Position numbers and translations under genes: made by a program. Positions 58,255 through 64,000 of a stretch of 64,000 nt of DNA are shown one piece after another (position 1 is the first letter of the stretch; each line of letters opens with the position of its first letter). The notes beneath the pieces are model-generated. The model was not told the origin of the DNA, ran no database searches, and saw only the letters and a program-made list of their open reading frames with translations. The DNA is from an uncultured Pseudomonas sp. (GTDB taxonomy: Bacteria; Pseudomonadota; Gammaproteobacteria; Pseudomonadales; Pseudomonadaceae): contig CALTWF010000018.1 in the NCBI GenBank assembly GCA_943912755.1, forward strand, positions 1-64,000, written 5' to 3'.

Positions 58255-59796
58255 ATGAAACCCGGAGCATTGAAGTTACTCACCGCCGCCTTGCTGGCCG
58301 CCAGCGCCCTGACCTCGGGCCTGGCCCAGGCCGCTGGCGTGCTGACCATCGGTTGCCGTGAGGAAAGCACCACCTTCGACCCGATCAAGAGTGCGCAGAA
58401 CCGCGACAGCTGGGTGTTCGGCAACGTCTACGACGTGCTGGTCCGGGTCGACAACAGCGGCACCAAGCTGGTGCCGGGCCTGGCGGAAAGCTGGACGGTC
58501 TCCGACGACGGCCTGACCTACACCTTCAAGATGCGCAACGCCAAATTCTCCGACGGCTCGCCGATCACCGCCGAGGATGGCGCCTTCACCCTGCTGCGCA
58601 TTCGCGACAACCCGGGCTCCATGTGGTCCGACGCCTACAAGGACATCGCCGACGCCAAGGCAGTCGACGCCCACACCCTGGTGGTAACGCTGAAGAGCAA
58701 GTCGGTGCCGTTCCTCTCGCAGTTGAGCACCGCCAACCTGTCGATCGTGTCGAAGAAGGCCATGGAACGCATGGGCGAGGACGCCTACGCCCAGGAGCCG
58801 GTGACCTCGGGCGCCTTCCGGGTCAAGGAATGGGTGCGTGGCGACCGGGTGATCCTGGAGAAGGACCCGAACTTCTGGGAAGCCGACAAGGTCAGCCTGG
58901 ATGGCGTCGAGTGGATCTCCATTCCCGACGACAACACGCGCATGCTCAAGGTCCGCGCCGGCGAGCTGGACACGGCGATCTTCGTGCCGTTCTCGCGGGT
59001 CGACGAGCTGAAGAAAGACCCGAGCCTGACTATCCACAGCGACCCGTCGACCCGCGAAGACCACCTGCTGATCAACCACTCCAAAGGCCTGCTGGGCAAA
59101 CAGGAAGTGCGCGAGGCGATCGACCTGGCGATCGACAAGAAGGCGCTGGTCGACACCGTCACCTTCGGTCATGGCGAAGTCGCCTACTCGTACATTCCCA
59201 AGGGCGCGCTGTACCACAACCTCGACAACCTGCAGCGTCCGTTCGATCCGGCCAAGGCCCGCGAACTGCTGAAGAAGGCCGGCGCCGAGGGGCTCAAGCT
59301 CAACTACGTGGTCAACGCCGGCAACGAGGCCGACGAACAGATCGCCGTGCTGGTGCAGAAGCAACTGAAGGACGTCGGCATCACCGCCAACCTGCAGAAA
59401 GTCGACCCGACCCAGAGCTGGCAGATGCTGGTGGACGGCGACTACGACCTGTCGGTGATGTACTGGACCAACGACATCCTCGACCCGGACCAGAAGACCA
59501 CCTTCGTGCTCGGGCATGACTCCAACGAGAACTACATGACCCGCTACAAGAACGACAAGGTCAAGGACCTGGTCGCTGCGGCGCGTCTGGAAAGCGATCC
59601 GGTCAAGCGCGGTCAGATGTACGGGGAGCTGCAGAAACTGGCGAAGCAGGATGTGCACTGGATCGACCTGTACTACAGCCCGTACATCAATATCTCGCGC
59701 AGCAATATCCAGAACTTCACGCAGAACCCGCTGGGGCGCTTCACCCTGGAAGAGACGGTGAAGCTGGAGCCGGGGGTCAAGACCGCTAAGAACTGA
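58255..59796 (+). CDS. Periplasmic substrate-binding protein of the peptide-type transporter
   Basis: Family 5 extracellular solute-binding protein of 513 residues. A signal peptide (MKPGALKLLTAALLAASALTSGLAQA) leads to a mature chain with SBP_bac_5 features: EESTTFDPIKSAQN, YDVLVRVDNSGTKLVPGLAESWTVSDDGLTYTFKMR (about 60-96), YAQEPVTSGAFRVKEW (about 178-193) and QVREAIDLAIDK-like helices. ATG 58255 has GGAG nine bases upstream. It ends the pip operon; a REPIN follows 26 bases later. It decides the specificity of uptake, possibly for the PipR signal; its ligand was not established. Confidence 0.92.
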   Translation: MKPGALKLLTAALLAASALTSGLAQAAGVLTIGCREESTTFDPIKSAQNRDSWVFGNVYDVLVRVDNSGTKLVPGLAESWTVSDDGLTYTFKMRNAKFSDGSPITAEDGAFTLLRIRDNPGSMWSDAYKDIADAKAVDAHTLVVTLKSKSVPFLSQLSTANLSIVSKKAMERMGEDAYAQEPVTSGAFRVKEWVRGDRVILEKDPNFWEADKVSLDGVEWISIPDDNTRMLKVRAGELDTAIFVPFSRVDELKKDPSLTIHSDPSTREDHLLINHSKGLLGKQEVREAIDLAIDKKALVDTVTFGHGEVAYSYIPKGALYHNLDNLQRPFDPAKARELLKKAGAEGLKLNYVVNAGNEADEQIAVLVQKQLKDVGITANLQKVDPTQSWQMLVDGDYDLSVMYWTNDILDPDQKTTFVLGHDSNENYMTRYKNDKVKDLVAAARLESDPVKRGQMYGELQKLAKQDVHWIDLYYSPYINISRSNIQNFTQNPLGRFTLEETVKLEPGVKTAKN

Positions 59797-59822
59797 GTCG
59801 CTGTCGGGACAACGTTGCTCTT

Positions 59823-59896
59823 CTGTGGGAGCGGGTTCACCCGCGATTACGTCGGTGAATTCACCATTGCAATCGCGGGTAAACCCGCTCCCACAG
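59823..59896. repeat. REPIN-type double palindrome
   Basis: Arms CTGTGGGAGCGGGTT and AACCCGCTCCCACAG with inner ACCCGCGATT / AATCGCGGGT and centre GGTGAATTCAC. It shares the ends and the centre with the element at 23775. It lies between two convergent genes and may serve as a bidirectional 3' end barrier. Confidence 0.88.
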
Positions 59897-59908
59897 GGAT
59901 CGCGTTAC

Positions 59909-61057
59909 TCACTTCAATCCCATCTGCCCGCGCAGGAATCCATACAACCCCGCCGCACTCTTGCGATACCCCTCCCCCGTCAGGTGGATCAGATCCCCCC
60001 GCGCCAGCCCCTGGGCCTGCCATTGCTCGATCGAGCACGCCCCGCCCATGAACCCCTGCCAATCCCAGAACAGCGCGCCCGCCGTCTTCGCCACCTCGCG
60101 CTGAGTGGCAACGATCCCGGCCAACGCCTGCGGCACCCGCGCCGCGCAGCCCTGGGCGCCGCGCTGGCGTATCGAGTCCGGCGGCCCGACCAGCACGATC
60201 ACCGTCCGCGGCAATTGCCGGCGCAGCTCGCCGAGGGTTTGTGCCAGGTGCTCACGGTATTGCGCCTGGTCGAACGCCGGATCGAAGGCTTCGTTGGTGC
60301 CATAGGCCAGCAACAGCAGGTCCGGGCGCAGCCCTTTCAAGGTGTCCTGCCAACCCGCCTGCCACTTGTCCACCACCCCGAGCTGCGCGCCATTGATGCC
60401 CAGCGCCGACAGGGTGACTCCGGCATTCTTCTGACCCTGGATAAACCAGCCGCCCAGGGCCAGCCCGGTGGGCGTTTCCAGCGAGAGATCCAGCGGCAGT
60501 TGCGCATTGTTCAGCAGCGGGCTGAAGCGCCACTCCCCGCCCGTGGCAGCCAGCATCACCCGGCGATCCGGGTTCTGCCCGTCTCGGGCATGCAGGCCGC
60601 TGTGCCGGGTGGCCTGGTACAGCGCGGAAACCCGATAGCGCTGCGCGTCCGGCTGGCGCGCCTCGATGCGCACGCTGGCCTTTTCCACTTGCGGCAACGC
60701 CAGGTAACCGCCGAGGGGAAACTGCTCGCTGTGCTGGTTGCGCGCCGAGACCAGCGTCCACTGCGTCTCGGCAGCCTTGAGGACGATCTGCTCATAGCGC
60801 GTTCCCGGCACCGGCAGCGCCGAGACCAGACCGATCCCGCCATCGCCGTAGTCCTTCTGGAACAGGCGGCGCAGTTCGCCGCTGAACAGGTCGGCGGCGG
60901 TATGCGAGTCGCCCAGTTGCACGATATTCACTGGCGCCCGCGCCGCCAGCCGCAGCTTGCCGGCGAGCAGGCCGAGGTTGCCGTCGCGGCTGACGGCCTC
61001 GACCGGCCCCGCCGACAACAGACAACCCAATAACAGAAGGGAAAGCACTCGACGCAT
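59909..61057 (-). CDS. Exported SGNH-type hydrolase/acetyltransferase
   Basis: Periplasmic protein of 382 residues with a signal peptide (MRRVLSLLLLGCLLSAGPVEA). Block I reads IVQLGDSHTAADLF (nucleophile Ser, about residues 46-59), block III LLAYGTNEAFD (about 253-263) and block V DLIHLTGEGY (catalytic Asp and His, about 358-367), the GDSL/SGNH layout. Together with the DUF459 and MBOAT genes upstream it forms an O-acetylation cassette, in which the SGNH protein places or removes acetyl groups on an envelope glycan. It starts just one base after the DUF459 gene. Confidence 0.87.
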   Translation of the reverse strand: MRRVLSLLLLGCLLSAGPVEAVSRDGNLGLLAGKLRLAARAPVNIVQLGDSHTAADLFSGELRRLFQKDYGDGGIGLVSALPVPGTRYEQIVLKAAETQWTLVSARNQHSEQFPLGGYLALPQVEKASVRIEARQPDAQRYRVSALYQATRHSGLHARDGQNPDRRVMLAATGGEWRFSPLLNNAQLPLDLSLETPTGLALGGWFIQGQKNAGVTLSALGINGAQLGVVDKWQAGWQDTLKGLRPDLLLLAYGTNEAFDPAFDQAQYREHLAQTLGELRRQLPRTVIVLVGPPDSIRQRGAQGCAARVPQALAGIVATQREVAKTAGALFWDWQGFMGGACSIEQWQAQGLARGDLIHLTGEGYRKSAAGLYGFLRGQMGLK

Positions 61058-61058
61058 C

Positions 61059-62174
61059 TCAATGCCCCGTCACGGTTGGGCCGGGGAAGGCGATCAGGGC
61101 CAGCACCTGGCTGGCGATCAGCTTCTGCCCGGGAATGGTGAAGTGGATGCCATCGTCGGCGCGGATGCGCAGTTGCCCGCCCTGGCCATTGTCTACGGTA
61201 GAGGAAAACTCGCCGGCCTTGTAACCGAGCACGGCGTTGGCCGACACGTAGTGCTGGCCATAACGCTGCGCTTGCTGACGGTACAACTCGCCGAGATAGG
61301 CCATGGCCGTCGACAGCCGGTCCTGCCGCATGTTCGGCGGGCCGACCCAGATCACCTGCACGCCATGCTCCCGGGCGTGCCCGAGTACGGCATCGATACG
61401 CTGGCGGTAGGCCTGCTCCCAGGCCGGGCTGCGGAAACGCAGGAACGGCTTGCCCTTGCCCTGGGGCATGTCCCAGGGATCGTTGGGGCCGAGGAACACC
61501 ACCATCAGGCGGATCCTCGGGTGTTCGCGCAGGGTTTTCTCCACGGTCCGCGGCCAGTCGAAGAACCCCGGGTACGCCAGGCCCGTGCTCTGCCGGCTGA
61601 GGTTGGTGGTGCGGATGCCATGGCGCTTGAGCAAGGTGTTGGACAGATGCGGCGCCACGCCCTGCATCATCGAATCACCGACCAGGAACACCTCGTCGGC
61701 ACTGTTCAGGCTGACCTGCGGCGAAGCCTGGACGGCCGGCAAGGCAGGCGACGGCTTTACCACCGGCGCTGACACTGGGGCCGCCGCCGGAGCGGCCGCC
61801 CCGACGGGCCGGGGTTTCGCCGGGGCAGGCCCCGGGGTATCCAGGGTCACCGTCACCACCGGGATATTCGGTGCCAGCTCCACCGTCGGCGGCGCTGCCG
61901 GCAACTCCGGCGCCGCGGCCACCTGCTGCCCGTCCAGGCTGTCGAAGAAGCGCTCGCGGGCATCGACCAGGGCCTGGTTGAGCTTGCCACCCAGGCGCCA
62001 CAGCGGCTGATCGCCCAACAGCGGCAACTCGCAGTTCTGGTGGTAACGCTGCTGGCAATACAGGCTCAGGGATTGCTGGTTCAGCCAGACCAGCAGCACC
62101 GCGCTGAACAACAGCGCATAGAGCACCCGCGCCGCGCCCAGCTGGGTACGCGACAGCTGATCAGAACCCGGCAT
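61059..62174 (-). CDS. DUF459-type SGNH protein with N-terminal membrane anchor
   Basis: Protein of 371 residues anchored by one N-terminal helix (about 13-31, ARVLYALLFSAVLLVWLNQ). A Pro/Ala-rich linker (about 85-150) leads to the SGNH domain: VFLVGDSMMQGVAPHL (about 166-181), VVFLGPNDPWDMPQG (about 228-242), VGPPNMRQ and DGIHFTIPGQKLIA (Asp/His, about 345-358). This matches DUF459. ATG 62174 overlaps the end of the MBOAT gene by 14 bases, so the two are translated together. The probable job is transfer of acetyl groups delivered by the MBOAT protein to a periplasmic glycan. Confidence 0.88.
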   Translation of the reverse strand: MPGSDQLSRTQLGAARVLYALLFSAVLLVWLNQQSLSLYCQQRYHQNCELPLLGDQPLWRLGGKLNQALVDARERFFDSLDGQQVAAAPELPAAPPTVELAPNIPVVTVTLDTPGPAPAKPRPVGAAAPAAAPVSAPVVKPSPALPAVQASPQVSLNSADEVFLVGDSMMQGVAPHLSNTLLKRHGIRTTNLSRQSTGLAYPGFFDWPRTVEKTLREHPRIRLMVVFLGPNDPWDMPQGKGKPFLRFRSPAWEQAYRQRIDAVLGHAREHGVQVIWVGPPNMRQDRLSTAMAYLGELYRQQAQRYGQHYVSANAVLGYKAGEFSSTVDNGQGGQLRIRADDGIHFTIPGQKLIASQVLALIAFPGPTVTGH

Positions 62175-63537
62175 AGATGAACCCCGGCACTCCGGATGGC
62201 GCGGCAAAGATCACCAGCGCCAGGAACAGCGCGAACGGCAGCGGATAGAACTGCCAGGGCAAGCGCGTGCTGGCGGCAAAGCCACCGCGCAGCAGCGCCA
62301 GCGCCTGTGGATAGATCGCCAGGGCCAGGGTGCAGGTGAGTAGCAGCAAGCCACTGTTGCCGAGCAGGTCGGCGGCGGAAAGCCCGCGGAACATGTCCAG
62401 CGCGCCCTCCAGGCTGCTGCTGCGGAAGAACACCCAGGCCAGGGCCACGTAATGGAAAGTCAGCACCCGCGCCAGCCAGGCCGGCGCCGACCAGTGCAGC
62501 CGGGCGTACAGCTTGTACAGCCCCAGGCCGGCGCCATGCAGCGCGCCCCAGATCAGGAAGTTGAGGCTTGCCCCGTGCCAGAGCCCGGAGACCAGCATGG
62601 CCAGGAACATGTTCAGGGTCGCCAGCCAGGCCCCCCGGCGATTGCCGCCCAGCGGGATATACACATAGTCGCGGATAAAGCTGGACAGGCTGATATGCCA
62701 GCGCAGCCAGAACTCGCGCAGATTGCGCGCGACATAGGGCGCATCGAAATTCACCGGCAGGCGGAAGCCCAATAGCAAGGCGACGGCGGTGACCAGGTGG
62801 GTGTAGCCACTGAAGTTGAAATAGATCTGCAGGCTGTAGCCGTACACCGCCAGGAGCACCTGCGCCGGGGTGAAATTCCCCGGCGTCTCGAACACCGGGT
62901 CGACCCACTCGCTGCCCAGCCAGCCGCTGAGCAGGAACACCTTGACCAGCGCCAGCGCCACCAGTCCCAGCGCACGCTGCGGCTCCAGCACCTGGCGCAT
63001 GCCCGTGGTGCGGATCTGCGGCAGCATCTCGCCGGCGCGGTTGACCGGCCCAGCGATCAGGCTGGGGAAGAACGCCAGGTACAAGGCCAGGTCCAGCGGC
63101 GGTACCGGCTCCAGCTCACGGCGATTGATCGCCACCAGGTAGCTGACCGAGTGGAAGGCATAAAAGGAGAAGCCGATCGGCACCAGCACCTGCAACACCG
63201 GCAGCGGCAGGCCGAGGGCCGCCTGGGCTCCCGCGGCGAGCAGGTCCTGGTACTTGAAGAGATAAAAGCCGCCGAGCACCAGCGCCAGCAGCGCCCCGGT
63301 GACGAACCAGCGCCCCGGCCAGGTCGCCGCGACCAGCCCGAGCAGGTACACCAGCAGGGTGTAGCCGAACAGCACGTACAGCGCGAACGGGCTGAAACTC
63401 GCCACCAGTCCGTAGCTGCCGGCCAGCAGCAGGATGTTCTGCAGCCGCGTGTTCCAGCACAGGCTCCAGTAGAGGCTGAAGAACAGGAGGAAGCACAGGC
63501 CGGACTCGATCGAAAGAAGGCTCACTGCCTGATCCAT
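62161..63537 (-). CDS. MBOAT-family membrane O-acyltransferase (AlgI/DltB-like)
   Basis: Polytopic inner-membrane acyltransferase of 458 residues with about ten hydrophobic segments. The MBOAT signature is seen in VPIGFSFYAFHSVSYLV (about 110-126), NLREFWLRWHISLSSFIRDYVYIPLGGNRRG (about 288-318) and LVSGLWHGASLNFLIWGALHG (about 332-352), where the His of LWHGAS is the catalytic candidate. It moves acetyl groups across the membrane for the SGNH partners encoded downstream. Gene neighbourhood lacks alginate or cellulose genes, so the acceptor glycan is unknown. ATG 63537 is chosen; it is divergent from xseB. Confidence 0.92.
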   Translation of the reverse strand: MDQAVSLLSIESGLCFLLFFSLYWSLCWNTRLQNILLLAGSYGLVASFSPFALYVLFGYTLLVYLLGLVAATWPGRWFVTGALLALVLGGFYLFKYQDLLAAGAQAALGLPLPVLQVLVPIGFSFYAFHSVSYLVAINRRELEPVPPLDLALYLAFFPSLIAGPVNRAGEMLPQIRTTGMRQVLEPQRALGLVALALVKVFLLSGWLGSEWVDPVFETPGNFTPAQVLLAVYGYSLQIYFNFSGYTHLVTAVALLLGFRLPVNFDAPYVARNLREFWLRWHISLSSFIRDYVYIPLGGNRRGAWLATLNMFLAMLVSGLWHGASLNFLIWGALHGAGLGLYKLYARLHWSAPAWLARVLTFHYVALAWVFFRSSSLEGALDMFRGLSAADLLGNSGLLLLTCTLALAIYPQALALLRGGFAASTRLPWQFYPLPFALFLALVIFAAPSGVPGFIYAGF

Positions 63538-63650
63538 ATGGCAAACGAAAGAAGGAATGCCCCCGGACGCTGAGCGGGCGCGATTATGGCAGACGGCCAT
63601 AACCACCTACAACGCGGCCCGGCAATGCGACCAACGAACCCGCCACTGAT

Positions 63651-63679
63651 TTGCCCCGGATGCCCTGCTCTGCTAGTGT
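63651..63679 (+). promoter_or_regulatory. Candidate sigma-70 promoter of xseB-ispA
   Basis: TTGCCC at 63651-63656, a 17-base spacer and TAGTGT at 63674-63679 preceded by TGC (extended -10). Transcription would start about 25 bases before the xseB ATG. Confidence 0.55.
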
Positions 63680-63713
63680 CGCGCCGTTCCGAACCGCCAC
63701 CGAGACAGACGCC

Positions 63714-63956
63714 ATGGCCCGAAAAAAAGCCGCCATCGATTTCGAGCAATCCCTCGCCGACCTGCAAGCCCTGGTCGAGCGCCTGGAGAACGGCGAGCTG
63801 TCGCTGGAAGACTCGCTGACCGCCTTCGAACAAGGCATCCGCCTGACCCGCGACTGCCAGGGCGCCCTGACCCAGGCCGAGCAGAAAGTGCAGATCCTCC
63901 TGGAGCGCGACGGCGAACTGGCCGCCGAGCCCTTCGACGCGGAACAGGCCGAATGA
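63714..63956 (+). CDS. xseB: Exodeoxyribonuclease VII small subunit
   Basis: Small helical subunit of the ATP-independent single-strand DNA exonuclease XseAB, 80 residues. The sequence FEQSLADLQALVERLENGELSLEDSLTAFEQGIRLTRDCQGALTQAE covers the whole family domain. It is followed by ispA with an ATGA overlap, the standard xseB-ispA-dxs order in Pseudomonas. A candidate promoter lies 35 bases upstream. Confidence 0.97.
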   Translation: MARKKAAIDFEQSLADLQALVERLENGELSLEDSLTAFEQGIRLTRDCQGALTQAEQKVQILLERDGELAAEPFDAEQAE

Positions 63957-64000
63957 TCCGCGCCTACCAGACCGCTTGCCAGGCACGGGTCGATGCCGCG
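63953..64000 (+). CDS. ispA: Farnesyl diphosphate synthase, first 16 codons (partial at the right edge)
   Basis: The ATG overlaps the xseB stop (ATGA) and the visible residues MIRAYQTACQARVDAA match the start of Pseudomonas IspA, the enzyme that makes geranyl and farnesyl diphosphate for isoprenoids. The rest lies outside the window. The call rests mainly on the conserved xseB-ispA order. Confidence 0.88.
   Translation, partial: MIRAYQTACQARVDAA

Overview
The window is a GC-rich Pseudomonas chromosome segment, probably from the P. putida or P. fluorescens lineages. The evidence is the eat-eutBC, DedA, mtfA, ppa and xseB-ispA backbone, REP/REPIN palindromes of the GTGGGAGC type, a complete Hxc type II secretion system and a PipR-type LuxR solo. 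No tRNA, rRNA, CRISPR array or intact insertion sequence was seen. All family, synteny and literature statements are from memory; no database was searched.

Left backbone (1-7.1 kb): ethanolamine permease (partial), the two subunits of ethanolamine ammonia-lyase, a GNAT acetyltransferase, a DedA membrane protein, MtfA peptidase, inorganic pyrophosphatase and an S24-fold regulator that seems to lack its catalytic dyad. Next come an orphan higA antitoxin gene (7.1-7.9 kb), preceded by only the last 14 codons of higB, and a DUF6882 gene. The segment 8.0-13.3 kb is a Fox-type iron uptake and cell-surface-signalling module on the minus strand: ECF sigma, FecR-like anti-sigma, TonB-dependent receptor and PepSY membrane protein, with a Fur-box-like site in front.

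The core (13.4-50.8 kb) looks like the P. aeruginosa PA0674-PA0701 region. It holds the VreA/VreI/VreR (PUMA3) signalling system, all eleven hxc genes (P to Z), a DING/PstS-like secreted protein (LapA type), the 4,159-residue two-partner-secretion exoprotein PdtA, the unusual PhdA protein (Phd/YefM fused to a transposase N-terminal domain) and the transporter PdtB. PdtB is followed by a compact eight-gene run: ExbB carrying a DUF2341/LamG periplasmic part, ExbD, TonB-like, porin, coiled-coil protein, YbjN-like protein, PpiC lipoprotein and a LysR regulator. In P. aeruginosa this region responds to phosphate starvation through PhoB and VreI; a PhoB-box-like direct repeat lies in front of vreA here. 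The likely logic is: phosphate starvation, then PhoB and VreAIR, then secretion of the DING protein by Hxc and export of PdtA by PdtB, with a dedicated TonB-ExbBD motor and a periplasmic chaperone encoded alongside.

The right part (50.9-59.9 kb) holds a TetR regulator and a PipR-type module: LuxR solo, two proline-iminopeptidase-like hydrolases and a five-gene Dpp-type peptide ABC transporter. Two lux-box variants with a CTA-N10-TAG core sit in front of the two hydrolase genes. The window ends with a MBOAT / DUF459 / SGNH O-acetylation cluster, divergent from xseB-ispA. In P. aeruginosa ppa and xseB lie close together, so the ppa-xseB interval appears here as an integration hotspot holding about 57 kb.
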